Source: Talinum fruticosum
Taxonomy: Eukaryota; Streptophyta; Magnoliopsida; Caryophyllales; Talinaceae
DNA: 64,000 nt
Assembly: GCA_021018815.1 (NCBI GenBank)
Contig: JAITYX010000010.1
Coordinates: forward strand, 4,216,001-4,280,000
Direction: 5' to 3'
Part shown: one piece after another, positions 10,934 to 22,658 of the stretch
Numbering within the stretch: position 1 is the first letter of the stretch
Layout: each line of letters starts with the position of its first letter
Translations under genes and position numbers: made by a program
The notes under the pieces: generated by a model
The model's database searches: none
Told to the model about the DNA's origin: nothing
The model's input: only the letters and a program-made list of their open reading frames with translations

Positions 10934-13380
10934 GATGTTATTTATTAACTGAACAAAATAAAGAGATTAGGGTTTTAAATATGTCGTGAGACTTTAGCAC
11001 CAAAGTGGTGTGAGCACACTGGTTTGGACCCAATCCATAACCACCGACCACTCGGTGTTGGCCGAAGCCAGCACTCGCCGGTTAAGGGTGCCACCCACAG
11101 GCCACAGATGAAGGAATCAACCTCGACCTTTGGCCTAGCTGGCAGGTTTAGAAGCCCTAAAATTTTACCTACGAGCAAAAACCCAGAAAATCGGATAAAG
11201 CAAAAAGAGGAGTCGCCGATCAATTTTTAGGAAATAAAAACTAACAAAAACAGAATATGTAAAATTTTCTCTTCCAATGTTAGTATGGGAAAACTAAGAC
11301 TTAAAGAGGCTAAAAAGTGACTCTATTGGTCTAGAACCGAGAATCGAATTCGAGGCCGAGGGTATGAAATGTAGGGATAAACCCTTTCGTTCCTCCCGTC
11401 CAAAAACGACCATTACTAGTTTGAGTAGTGAATTAAAATAGCATACAAAACACAAGCACACAACATGCTAAATGAAATCAAAGTAACCAAAATATGATTG
11501 CAAGCGATAGAAAGAAAATAAAAGGAAAGTGGTAAAGAAAATAAAAGCAAAAGAAAAGAAAAGCGATAAAGCAAGAAACTTTAAAGATTACATCGGGCGG
11601 GAGGAAATAAAAGCGATAGAATTCTTCTACACAACACGGAAAGCGATAAAAAGCATAAAATAAATAACCATTTGAAGGCTGAATCGGTGCCCTCGGGTTA
11701 TCCCACCTGCCGATCCGGATCTCTGCAATGGATCCGGTGATGCGATGGTGGTGAATCAAGGAAAGGGGTTTTTTGTGAATTTTGAGTGTAGGTAAGGGGA
11801 TCGATGATGGAGTGTTCTTGTTCGGATATGGTAAGGATGAGGAGTAGTGGAAATAAGCTGAAAAGGGGCCAAGAGTTCAAAATATAGAAGAGAGTATTCA
11901 GCATCTCTTAATCGAATTTTAATAGCGTAACGTTAAGGAGATAAGTCGTATGAATCGTTTTGGCACGATCATGCATAGGCTGAAACCGTGTTTAGCTTTG
12001 TTCAATAGCGTAATGTTAAGGAAATAAGCCGAATAAACTGTTTTGGCAGCGTAACGCATAAGTCGAAGTCCTCTTTAGCTTAGTTTAGCAACTTTACGCC
12101 AAGGAAATAAGTAGTAATGAAATGAGAGCCAAGACTCTCTATTTATAAGGAGAGATCTAGGTCGCAAATGACTTAGGGTTGCTATCGACTAGCCGTCCAA
12201 GGCTAAGCTGAAAAATCGGGCCAATATCGAAGTGATAAGACCGGATAAATTAGGATAAAACAAGATAGAATCTCGATCCAGTCGGCTACCCAAGGATGCC
12301 TAAGGTTTTATGGCCTTCCGTGTCTGAAAGGAGTCTCCAGGGCCAAAACACGGCGGTTCACTTGAGGAACCTAGGTTAGGGCGCTGGTCATATGGTGATG
12401 TTTTGAGAGGAGAAGCTCCTAGTCTCGGGTGGACTGTCTTGGAGCTTAAACGTAGCACTTGGATACTTGTGATCATGAAATGTAACGTGTAACACCATCT
12501 TGAGTTCTTCAGCTCAGTGTCCGATCAACTATCTTCCACTATGTGGCTTGTGGAAGATCATTGAGGTATGCTCTAGTTCTTCACTTATTTCCAAAGTACT
12601 TTATCTTGTGTGGATAAAAGTTTCACTTGTTTTGCATTTGTAGCCATGGTTGTATGAATATTTCCTGCACCTTTCTCCCGGCACAATGAATTATTTGATG
12701 TTTCCGACCTCCGTATCATGGGCTAGAATCTATCTTCAACGGCCCAAGATCCATGATATAGGCTTCTTGAGATCCGCCCTTAATTGTGTGATTTCGGTAT
12801 GTTAACTTTTAAGCCCAAAATTACCTCAAAAATGTGCCCGAAAATTTTTACTTCACTATTTAACTCGCCTGCCACTGCCCACTGCCTGTTGTGGACCTTG
12901 TGGGCTCGGCGGTTGGTGACACCGACCTCGGCTGAATGCATTTCATGCCCCTTTTTCTTATTTTTTTTTTGCTTTTGCTTGCTTGTTTCTTCATGAATCC
13001 TGTATGTGCAAGCCAACTTTCATCCGTGGCGCAACTGCGACTCCTCGATAGATTCACCATAAATCTTATTTGAGGGTCCTTTTGGGTTCTGTTGGTATCT
13101 TGGTGAGAGAGTCACACCATAAATCTGATGGCAACACTTGGCCTCCATTTGTTCCTCTTGATTCACCGCCAAACATGTTCTATTTCCACTCTCTTTCCCA
13201 ATAAGAATAAGTGGAAGTGACCACCGGGTATTCTCGATGCCCTATTCTTGAATTTATACATATATTATGCACATCATGTGGGGTAGATTATGACTCAGCT
13301 AGTGAGTTTCCAATTCTTTCCTCTCTTTTGTGTAGTTGAATTTCTCTTATTGAAATTAACTTCATCTTTTGTAGCTTACT
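10934..13380. other. Unassigned repeat-like region, no gene
   Basis: No convincing coding sequence. Around 11200-11225 a 'GAGTCGCC' context resembles sequence commonly met in plant gypsy LTR or leader regions. A TATTTATA stands at about 12137-12145 after a small tandem repeat, as in an LTR promoter. I suspect decayed gypsy LTR sequence, possibly of the neighbouring Tat element, but cannot pair it with a second copy in the window. Confidence 0.35.
11921..12112 (+). repeat. Short tandem repeat, ~83 bp period, ~2.4 copies
   Basis: 'AATAGCGTAA' phrases begin at 11921 and 12004, and a diverged third start lies near 12086. Each is followed by 'AAGGA-ATAAG'. Copies differ at many positions. Confidence 0.65.
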
Positions 13381-14400
13381 CTGAAGGATATCCACTTTCT
13401 AAGTCTTGATGTGGATGTTACTCAACTTTGGGAATCTCCCAGTTATGTAAGAATTCCTGAAATCCTCGAGGAAGAATGAGTAGGGCATCGTTTCCTTAGA
13501 AATTGGCGAGGTGGCAAAAGTTTCATGCTCTTTACTTTTAGTTGTATACTAAAAGTATTTCGCTAATACATTAAATAAATTTTGTAGTATAACCGGGAGC
13601 AATCTTGAACCATGTCTATCACGCTTCAATATTCTCTTAGGAGAATCCAAGATTTCCTCATTTGGAGGACTTTCCCAACCTTCCAAGTGTGTTTTAATTA
13701 GTGAAATGCTAACTTTATTAAGCTTTTAGTAGGTGTGCTAATTGCTCCATTTTTGTTGAAGCATCGATCTAGAGCGTCTTTATCGGAAGGCCTCCTTGGT
13801 GGACTAGGGGTACAAGCACATTAATCTAGCCAACAAGACCCCTCCGGTGATACATTTAGATCGGTACTTCACGACGTTCTTCAAGCCGTGCGTATCACCG
13901 GGTACCTCGAAGTGGGGCCTAGCACCATCAGGCCTAGTTCTTCCGGTGTGGGGCCTACCTTTGCTGAAGAGAGTTTGGATATTCTGCCTCTTGAAGCCTT
14001 CGATCGTTACGGAAACCCGCTTCACTTCCATCGGGCTTCTTATAGTGGATCTTCCCATGGAGCGTCTCAATCTTGGGACCATAGAGCTAGCTCCTCTCAA
14101 GGTGGTCGAGATGGCCGATTTTCCACGTCTATCTTGGACGATATCGGGAACTATATCTTAGATGATGCTTCCGATGGCGATGATTAGTTAATCCCTCATA
14201 GGGTGCTTTTGTTGTTTAATATTTATTATTTTGTAAGATTGTCGCTCGTATGTAATGAGATGGAATGCAAAGACATTCTAAAAATGCTTTCTTTTATCAA
14301 ATATGATGCGAAAGTCTTAGGAAAAATTACAAAGGCAAAAGAGAAAAAAAAATTTCACTATCCCCCATTCCTCCCAAAAGAAAATAATAAAAATAAAAAA
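13381..14400 (+). other. Unidentified, coding-like fragments
   Basis: 13381-13480 reads openly after a possible splice acceptor (TTTTGTAG). An open frame at 13888-14187 encodes 99 residues, Ser/Gly-rich with an acidic end. Neither matches a family I recognise. The purine-rich end (14395-14404) sits next to the LTR start at 14410, so this may be the 3' end of a non-autonomous gypsy element. Confidence 0.25.
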
Positions 14401-14404
14401 GGGA
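14395..14404 (+). other. Possible polypurine tract
   Basis: AAAAAAGGGA five bases before the LTR-like start at 14410. If real, the LTR downstream is a 3' LTR rather than a solo LTR. Confidence 0.35.
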
Positions 14405-14409
14405 ATTCC

Positions 14410-17117
14410 TATAACATCCCAAAACACTCCCTAGGAGTATTACATTATTAGAGTTCCTCAAAAGAACTCTCAAGGCTCTTTCAGGTGTTGGTTTGGCTTT
14501 CTAATTCCAACTTAAGGTAATTATTTTCTAAAAGTTTCGGTAGAGTTCCGTTTGTAATATGGTTTATTTCCAAGGCTTAAAAGCCTTAAAACCCAAGCAT
14601 AAAAACCACAATATAACTCGACGAGCCATACGCTCGGAGTACACAACTCAACGGCCACTCGCCGGAGTCCAACCAATCATGTATAAAGACTTAAAACAAT
14701 CTAGATGGTTCATGGTACATCTGTTACAAACTATATGAACTTAATTACAAGCTATAACATTGGGAACATATGGAATACACGTCAGCAACTTGAATCATTC
14801 ATCAAATCGGCAATCGACAAATAATAATCAGCAAGAGTCCAAGCATATGCTAAATACAAATCACACCTTCTAAGAGTGTACATGCTGCAACACTTGGAAG
14901 GGGGAAAGGGGAAATTTGTGGGGGTGAGCAAACCACAAGCTCACCGGAAAAATCGACACTCTTAAAATGGAAATTCGTACATATACTACTCATAATAATG
15001 AAAGCGGTGAAAGCATAACAACATAATAGAAATCTAGATACTTTTCAATGAAACCTCCTCAAATCGTTTGCAACGTACGGATCATAACACTTTAATCATT
15101 TAAAAGCACGATTTCACAATCATTAACAATTCTTTTATAACTGAATCAACTTTCCGGGTTTTATGGACTCGAACTAGCACTTCATAATTTCTTATAATTT
15201 CTCTTAGTTTCTTTGGGGTGCAACCTCGAATAAAAGGCTCCCGGGACCCATCTGCTAGGAAATCTCCGGTCGGGCATCCTAATACCTAGGACCCTTACTA
15301 GAACCCTTCCTTCGAAGTTTCGACCCGGCCTCCTCACGAGATGAGGACCCCGGTTCGAACCCTTCGGTATGCTAAATGATCCTGGCCAAGTCGATTCAAA
15401 ACAATTTGCACATAATCATTCATCATGTTTTCTTCAAACAACATTCTCAAATTAGTTTAACACAATGGAAGGCATAACACCACGTGCCATCTTTCTAAAT
15501 TTAGTTTCTCATTCAGATTTCCTTCTTTAAAACATATTCACGCTTGAAAGGTGGTTATCAAGAAGTTGCATTGAAGGATCATTTTGCATAAAACACATAA
15601 CTCCTTTCAACTCTACTTGTTGAACATCATTTAACACAATTACTTAACACGAATAGTCACAAATCAATGCAAACAGTCATCCTTAGCTCCTTTCCGAATA
15701 TTTCTTTCTCAATCTACCAATTTAGTAAAATCGGTTCCTTTTTCTAAGCCACAATAACCACAAGTAGTTACCGCTTAACTCAAATGTCCCAACTTCTCAC
15801 AATCTGCCATCTTGGTCTTAATTTCTCCTATTCGCCTCCAATCAAACTCTTTCTTACCTATGCTTAGCCATATAGCTCCTAATCTTACTTCACCACTCAA
15901 TTTCCTCTAGCTCCACTTATCTTCGAGTTTAATTCATTCTCAAGGATTTAGATATGTCTTCAACTCAGTTTAACCTAACAGTCATCCACTTTTCACTCTT
16001 ACGCCTCAATTGTGCATAAATGAACTCATACTTCCCTTCTTACACTCCAATCATTGTTTCCCAATATTAGCAATTACCCCTCTCCACTACAAATTCAAGA
16101 AATCCCCGAGTGTTCGATCCGGAATCTTAGCTTCTAATTCATATCCAAATTATAACTTCTTCATCCTCAATTTCTAATTGAAATCTCTATATTACCAATC
16201 AAACCTTAGAAACTCATTTCGTCAGAATTTCTAGGTTCCCAAATCCACCTTAAGAACCTCAATTGGATTTTTTCATGCCCTAGTTCAGCCCTAGCTACTT
16301 CCTAAATTCAATGTATAGCACAACCCTTCAATATTCACAACAAACATTCAACATTCACAACAAAATTCAGTTGGGTTTTGAAATTACTATTAATTTAGAG
16401 TATAAGACTACCCACCTGGAATTCTAGGGTTTGGAATTGATTTTGGGCTTCCTTACTTCCTCCTTTTGGTCTCGGTTTCTCTCTCTGTCGGTTCTTGCTC
16501 GGTCTCTCTCGGTCTCTCGCTTTCTCTGTTTCTAGTTCGACATGCTCTGTCCCCATCCATCACTCTTTTCCTTCGCTCGCCGCCTACTCGCTTCGTCGGC
16601 TACTATCTTCGAGTCTGCGGTGCTCGCTGGCCTCCTTGGTTTCGTTTAGCCCTCGCATCCGCTCACTTTCTCTCTTTCTCTCTGCTCCGTTCGGTCCTCC
16701 CTCTTTCCCTTCCCTTCCGCTTCTTTTCCTTTCGCCTTCCCGAGCCCCCTCTTTTTCTTTTATCTTTAGCATCATGTCTCACCGCCGCCTAACAAATGAT
16801 GCCTTTCCTTCTTATTGGGCCCCCAATTAATCTCCTTTATCCCTTCATAATCCAACCAAGAGGACCCTCTCTCTACATAAAACAAGTCCATACCTTTTTA
16901 CTTTTTCGTCCTCTTATGCTTCGCCTCCTACTTATTATAATATGTCGTTACGACAATTCCTAACTATACAAAGGTTTAGCTCGAGATAAAAAGGAGGGCA
17001 AATTCCTTGATTTAAGTTATTCGGCAATAGTATTCAAAGGAACACTAAATATAATATCCCCTAGCTATAAATAAAATTAGTCATTCATCCCTCCCTCCTA
17101 GATTCACGGGATATTAC
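14410..17117 (+). repeat. Gypsy-type LTR (TATAACATCCC...GGGATATTAC), ~2.7 kb
   Basis: The left end TATAACATCCC and right end GGGATATTAC are inverted, as in the TGTAACACCC-type LTRs of Tekay/Del-like chromoviruses. The first ~190 bp match the fragment at 50262-50426 (shared 'CCTAGGAGTATTA', 'GTTCCTCAAAA'). Inside are a 'GGTGAGCAAACCACAAGCTCACCGG' type segment (14925-14950), a block of GGACCC/CGACCCGG words (15230-15380) and a pyrimidine-rich leader-like stretch (16470-16780). Open frames in the last are composition artefacts. No clear 5-bp duplication is visible. An alternative right end at 17169 (GGTATTACA) cannot be excluded. Confidence 0.5.
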
Positions 17118-17497
17118 TCAATAAATTTCTATTCCCTTAAACTACCTTAGTTAAAGTCACAGGTATTACAATTCTTACGTATACAGATCCAAAAATAAAG
17201 TAATAAATATGGCTTGCATGAAAATGGGCTGGGGCAAAAATAGATAATGGCCCAAGGAGTGCTCGAGGCCAAAAGAAATAAAGCGAACCAACCGGTCGAA
17301 GGCCGTGGCCGCGCCGCCACCCGAGAAACCCAAGTGCTGGCGGACTCCGATAGCCGTGGTGCAATAGGACTCTTGTGTTATGGAAAACTGATATAAATTG
17401 GACTTGTGTCGAAGGCCGAAATTGTGCTTTTGCATACCCTTCGCAAATCAAAGAAAATTTCGTAGTGCCTTTAACTTCCTTCTAAAAAAGGAATTTC

Positions 17498-19074
17498 ATG
17501 AGCGATTTATCTCGTTGGATGCATGAGATGACAAATACGGAGATGGTAGGATTGTCACAATATGGGTTGAATACTTTATTCAAGTATTCGTCAAGTGAAA
17601 GTCTATTGGACTTTCTTAAGGGCTGCTTGTGGCCTCATCGGGATCCTCATCACCACGTATTCGGGTTTGGCGATAAGGACTTGTGGCCCCCGCCCGAGGA
17701 GTTTGATACTATGTTAAGCATCCAACGGCGTGCAAAACCTGTCCTTCCAAAATCTTTCGAAAATCTGCGCAAGACCTATAAATCTCTATCGAAACCGAGC
17801 AATAGGAATCTAGGGTGGATTCTTATTGGAAATCAGGTGAATCTAATGAACCTCGATGAAATACTATCACCGAGATGTATGCATTCTCCGAGCCTATCAT
17901 CATCCCGAGACGGCGAGCTATTATCACTTGCCCGATAGGTGGTTTCATGCTGGTAGGACGCCACGGGGATATGGCGCCGGCGACGTTACTAAGGTTAGTT
18001 GAGCAATTTGAGAATTATTGTTCCGTAATACCATTGGTAGTTAATGAAACTATGATAGGCTTTGACCCGGTAAAGGCTAATCCGGAGGAAGACTTTGCTG
18101 GGAGCCCCCTATTGTTGTAGGTAAGCAAATAATGGCTAATGAAACCAAAGAGTGTGGATAGGCCGGCGGGGGCAGCCATGGGCGGTTGTTCGGGGTTGTC
18201 GAGGCTACAACACCTCCGGTTCACGCTTAAAGTCTCTAATTTTCGCTCATTTCGCTATTTTTGGCATTTTTTATAATTTACCTTTGCTCCTGCTGGGCCT
18301 TAAAGAAAGTTACAATTTTGACCATGCAGGCCATTTATTAACTTTATTTTATGGTGTGCAAGATTTGGTTAATGGGGCATCTAAAACCGATTCGAGCTCT
18401 TGCAGATGTGGACACATATCTAGCGATACACTTCGCCAGATAAAACGGGTGGAGGTGGTAGCCGATAAGCCTACTTCCTGGTGGGAGGAATACCTTAAGA
18501 ATCATAGTAATGACATAGTATGGTACATTACACACTTGGAAAGTGTCCCAACTTAGGACATATACTAGACAACATCTTTTTGTATGCTTGTTGGGCCTAA
18601 AAACCAGCACTTATTACTTCCCCGATCGTGTGTTGTGACCAATGGGAAGAGCGCATGTGATTCCCCTGCTAGACTATATCCGGCATGCTACCTTCAAACT
18701 ATTTGAAGGATTTGGCAACTTTAGGCGAACAAAGTCGTGGCCCAAATACTTGGATGAACTCCGCTAAGGCTGCTGAAACCCGCAAGCAAGTCGATTACTA
18801 CTGTATCGTGTATTATGTGGAGTGGATAATAAATGTGGATCCCTAACGTCGGAAGGCACTAAGAGCTAAATCCCGAAGAAGCTCTCCTTACTGCTACACC
18901 ACTCCAAATTAGTGAAGCAAACTGTCGAATAGCTGAATGTGTTTGCAGAAAAGAATCGAAGCCAAGGAAGCGGAAGAGAGAAGGGCCCATATGATTGAGG
19001 AGCTGAAGAAGCATACCCAAGATGATGGAGCTCAGTCTTGGGACACCAAAGGAAAGAAAGTGAAAATAGACTAG
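17498..19074 (+). pseudogene. Antisense extra ORF of the Tat element (DUF7745-like N-terminus)
   Basis: Opposite in strand to the gypsy genes beside it. Seen: 17498-17938 open with 'VFGFGDKDLWPPPEEFDTML' at residues ~49-68, then by frameshift 17870-18120 ('MYAFSEPIII', 'GGFMLVGRHGD'), 18238-18556 and scattered segments such as 'YYCIVYYVEWI' (~18800). The C-terminus (18960-19074) is a charged helix-like stretch ending in Lys-rich KGKKVKID before TAG. About 525 codons in all. Known: a 'FGD-EL-PT-EEY' style segment is typical of the plant DUF7745/mobile-domain-like proteins, and some Tat-lineage (Retand-type) elements carry an antisense ORF between pol and the 3' LTR. The link of this ORF to the element is inferred from position. 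An independent captured fragment is the alternative. Confidence 0.55.
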
Positions 19075-19600
19075 GGCTCGAATTCTTTAGATAGAATTTT
19101 GTTTTTAGGAAGGAATAAAAGAAGATACGAGGATTAGTTTTGCCTCTTTAGAACGGTTTATTTTTCACAAGTAGTGTGCTCGCTTTATTTCCCTTTTACT
19201 AGCTATGTATTTAGGTAAGTAGTAGGCTTACCTTTTATTAAATAAAAGTAAGTATCATGCTATATTTTAAATATTTTATTTTATCGCTCACCTGGAGATA
19301 CAAATAAATTGGACAGACCTAATTGGACCGCCCATGAAGTTAATAATTAAACAATTAATTACACAGGTAGACCGCCTAATTGGACTGAGAAAAATAAATA
19401 AAGAGACCATCTGGTTGGACGGTGAAAATAGATAAATACGGAGATGAAAACTAAAGGGGAGTTATTTTTGCCCGACTAGCCCATCGTTGTCCGAGTGGTG
19501 ACCGACGCCTGTCACGGTGTGGCCTAGTTCGGCCAAGCTAAATGTAATATTTCTTAAGTTGATCTAAATTTTCATATTGGAAGATCCCTTCCCCATCTAA
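19075..19600. other. Non-coding 3' region of the Tat element
   Basis: AT-rich, no gene. About 19305-19440 contains three diverged copies of a ~60-bp phrase around 'TAATTGGAC' / 'GGTTGGACGGTG' with intervening A/T runs, so a small decayed tandem repeat may be present. Confidence 0.4.
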
Positions 19601-20620
19601 ATAAATTAATGTCACTACTCCGCCCGGTAATATCCTCATAAGCAGAAATGAGCCTTGTTAATTAGGCCTAAATTTCCTCGTAGATCTTGAATTGGTACTC
19701 TAATCTCTTTGAGGACCAAGTCTTAACCTACAAATTTTGAGGCTTCACACTCTTGTTAAATGCCCTTGATATACGTGCCTCGTATATTTGAAGATTATGT
19801 GAGGCATTGAGGCACCTTTCATCTAGCAACACTAACTCTTCCTAGCGTGCTTTAGCCCATTCCGCTTCTAAAATTTGACTTTCAGCGATGATTCTCAATG
19901 AGGAAATGACAATCTCTATTGGAAGGACTACTTCCATGCCATATACCAGGGAGTACAATGTTTCTCCCGTAGAGGTCCTAATGGAGGTTCGATATTCCCA
20001 TAAATCGAAAGGCGACTTATCCGACCAATCCTTATAGCCGACGGCCATATTCTCCACTATTTTGTGAATACTTTTGTTGGTGGCGTCGATTGCTCCGTTG
20101 GTTTGAGGACGATAGGGAGAAGACTTATGGTGCTTGATCTTGTATTTATCCAACAAGTCTTCTACTTCCTTCTTAAAGTGACTACCATGCTCACTAATTA
20201 GCTCGTGGGGTACCCCATAGCGATAAATGATGTCCTGAGTAATGAACTTGGCCACTTGGTGAAGTAGTCAATTGCTACTAACACAAATTCGTGATCGCCC
20301 GTTTCTTTAGGGGTCACTTTGCCAATAATATCAATTCTCCAAATCAAGAATGGCTAGGGTGATGCTAGCGTTGTGAGAAATGATGGTGGTTGGTGTTGTA
20401 AATTTGCATACATCTAACACTTATGGCATTTCTTAACAAACTCATGGCGATCTGCTGCCATGGTTGACCGATAGTATCCAAGTCTTGGAATCTTCCGAAT
20501 TGACATTTTTCTATTAATATGGGGTCCACATTCCCCACCATAAAGCTCATCCATGATGCACTTTGCTTCGTCTTGGTTGACACAAAGTAAGCTAATCCCT
20601 GTGTTGGTTTTCTTGTACGG
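19601..20620 (-). pseudogene. Gypsy (Tat) integrase remnant
   Basis: Zinc finger (about 20400-20580): 'GGECGPH' and 'KKCHKC' supply one His and the Cys pair, but the first His position reads Tyr. Core: first Asp in 'WRIDIIGKV' (~20330-20355). The 137-codon frame 20255-19842 holds the rest, where the second catalytic Asp reads Glu (ISEHGSHF, residue 22) and the final Glu reads Asp (NGAIDATNK, residue 57). 'YRTSIRTSTGETLYSLVYGMEVVLP' type sequence follows, then the C-terminal 'ARISRAFNKSVKP' at ~19740-19800. Frameshifts near 20260 and 20340. Two catalytic replacements mean it is dead even apart from the frameshifts. Confidence 0.85.
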
Positions 20621-20639
20621 TTGCCCTTGATTAATGAAG

Positions 20640-21330
20640 AACTAGGCTACCAACATCCCGATGGCTCATTGGGCTCTAGGTGTGGAGTTTAATGGGTACT
20701 CGTGCTTATCAAGATATTGATAAATGTCATGATACCAACTGGTTTGATTAGTATTAGACACTTCTAGTGTGTAGACGTGTGCTAGCCGACTCCGTTGCTT
20801 TATGTTGAAGGGCATTGAATGAATGCCATTAGGGATATTAATCATGGATGCTAACTTAGGTAATGCATCTACGAACTGGTTGTCATCCCTAGAAAGGTAA
20901 GTGAAAGAAATACTTTCAAAATGTTTTGATAGTTCGATTAGATAAGCTTGGTAGGGTGCCAAGACTCCACTACATACCTTCTATTTTTGTGAAATCCGAT
21001 TAATGATCGGACTGGAGTCACCAAAAACCCCGATGTTCTTAACCCCGATCTCTACAGACAACTTCAAGTCCCGTGATACACGCTTCACACTCTACGGCAT
21101 TGTTAGTGACCTCGAAATCTAATTTGATCGAAATAGGAGTACGTGCTCCCTTTGGTGAGACTAAAAGAATCCCTACTCCAAAGCCCTTCGATTGGAAGTG
21201 CCGTTGAAGTACATTGTCCAAACATGCACCTGTACTTGTAAGATATTTTCGTCCGGAAAGTCGAGGTGTTTGGGTTTTGATTCGATAATACGTAGATCAA
21301 TTGGGAATTTTGACACTACCCTTCCTTTGG
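20640..21330 (-). pseudogene. RNase H remnant of the Tat element
   Basis: Read on the minus strand: 'YFNGTSN' (~21200-21225), where the usual first catalytic Asp is Asn, then 'GVGILLVSPKGARTP', 'FEVTNNAVECEACITGLE' with the conserved Glu (~21085), and the linker 20962-20666 ('FTYLSRDDNQFVDALPKLASM'). Two or more frames are needed. It lies between RT and integrase as in Ty3/gypsy. Confidence 0.8.
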
Positions 21331-21559
21331 TCGGTTTTTGAGGGAGATACTTGAGTTTGAATTCCGATAGCATGACAGATCCATCTTGCTATCTTGCTGC
21401 TGATGGTTAGTTACTCAAGTAGATACTTAATGGGATTCATAGGTGCTACCACATGTACCGTGTGGGCGAACATGAAGTGCTTGAGCTTCTTGGTAGCCCG
21501 GACTAATGCCAATGAGTCTTCTCAAGTGGCGTATATCTAGTCTCATAATCTAAGAACTT

Positions 21560-21933
21560 CTTGCTTAGATAATATATCACGTGCTCCTATTTTCTATCTC
21601 GTCGAGCTAGCATGACTCCTATAGCTGTCTCCGTCGTGGTAAGGTACAAAAGTAAAGGTTTCCTTGGCTGGGGTGGAACTACCACTCGAGGGTCAACTAG
21701 ATATTCCTTAACCCTCTCGAATGCTTGTTGGCACTTGGTATCCCAAATGGGCTCGGTTCGTTTCTTAAACTTCTTGAAAATAGGTTCATAGACCATAGTC
21801 GGTTTTGATATGAAATGACTAATGTATCGTAAATGTCCTAGGAAACCTTATATCTCCTTTTACGTTTTCGACGGCGAGATCTCCTGAATAGCTTTGATCT
21901 TGGATGGATCAACTTCAATTCGTCTAAGACCGA
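21560..21933 (-). pseudogene. C-terminal part of Tat reverse transcriptase
   Basis: Starts at the insertion point with 'RRIEVDPSKIKAI' and continues to 'MVYEPIFKKFKKRTEP' and 'CQQAFERVKEYLVDP' (21796-21587). This is the RT thumb/connection of Tat elements. The N-terminal half is at 46272-47080, 24.3 kb away. A one-copy target sequence joins them in a single frame. Confidence 0.85.
21929..21933. repeat. Left target duplication (ACCGA) of the expanded LTR
   Basis: Pairs with ATTGA at 46272-46276. Three of five bases agree and both differences are C-to-T, consistent with decay of methylated cytosines. Weak as a duplication alone, but supported by the frame of the interrupted gene. Confidence 0.6.
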
Positions 21934-22658
21934 TGAATGTTTGCTCCTGGAGAGTCTAAGTCACCCTAGAGTTGGGCCGAATAGGGTGATGAGGAAATTT
22001 TATCAAACTTGGAAGATTTAAGCTTGAAAGAATCAACAAGATAATCCGAGTCTAGATTGGACTCGGAAAAGTGTAAACTCATAATTACGTGGAAACCCTC
22101 CTGGGGCGAGAAAACCACGGCCGGTGCTAGTATAAGCACCAAGTCAAATCCACTATTTTGAATCCTCAAAATACAATGAATATGACTACCTAGATTTGTT
22201 TCCAAACAAATCTATTACAATTTTCCCAGTCTCGGAATTTACCTTATCCGATCGACCTTGTACTTCCAAGTTGAAGTTACCTTATCAACTTGGGATCCTC
22301 CAATTTTTCCAAGGGTTAGAAGTTCCCTTATCTAACCTCGGTACTTCTAAACCGAGGTAACCTTTACAGTTTGGGACAACCGAGTTGAGGTAATTTTTAC
22401 AACTCAATCAAAGAGAAAGAGTAGAAGTGCGAGTAAGAATTACAATACAACCGACTCGGAACAATATAACTCATAATATTAGAATTACGGTTTTGGATTT
22501 GTATGCTAGAGAAGATGTTCAATATAGTCTCTCTTTTCTTCCATTCGTCGGTTGAAATCTTGTGCTAAGGCTTCTATAAATAGTCCGACATGAAGAGATA
22601 GCCGTTGAGCGTCCAACATCTTTCCGTTGAAGTTGTCTAAGTCAACTAGCCGTTGTAA
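21934..22658 (-). repeat. Promoter-proximal and U5 part of the expanded LTR
   Basis: Reverse complement of the LTR 3' half: the 'CACCCTA-GAG' block (21962-21985), 'GTGGAAACCCTCC' (22089-22103), 'AACCACGGCCGGTGCTAG' (22114-22131) and a TATA box follow the same order as in 636-2043 read backward. Single copy. Confidence 0.88.
22575..22582 (-). promoter_or_regulatory. TATA box of the expanded LTR
   Basis: TATAAATA on the plus strand (TATTTATA read in the LTR sense), next to GAAGCC in LTR sense as in the other copies. The repeat array lies directly upstream of it in LTR sense. Confidence 0.55.

Larger units (their letters stand above)
17118..21933 (-). mobile_element. 3' part of a Tat-type Ty3/gypsy element
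   Basis: Reading on the minus strand from 21933 downward: end of reverse transcriptase, RNase H, integrase, a non-coding stretch, then an opposite-strand ORF remnant. It is the continuation of 46272-50261; the two halves are separated by the expanded SIRE LTR. Tat affinity comes from the RT-RNase H segment wording and the post-integrase 'ARAFNKxVKP' segment. The 3' LTR is not identified. 17118-17497 holds no gene I can recognise. Confidence 0.8.

Noticed and set aside
12780..13060. Overlapping frames on both strands (78, 70 and 66 codons)
   Set aside because: No motif, mutually overlapping, low-complexity T/A run in the middle.
16466..16830. Ser/Leu-rich and Arg/Glu-rich frames on both strands
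   Set aside because: Pyrimidine-rich LTR stretch opens several frames at once; no domain.
21966..22205. Minus-strand 79-codon frame similar to 1709-1954
   Set aside because: Homologous LTR sequence, not a gene.
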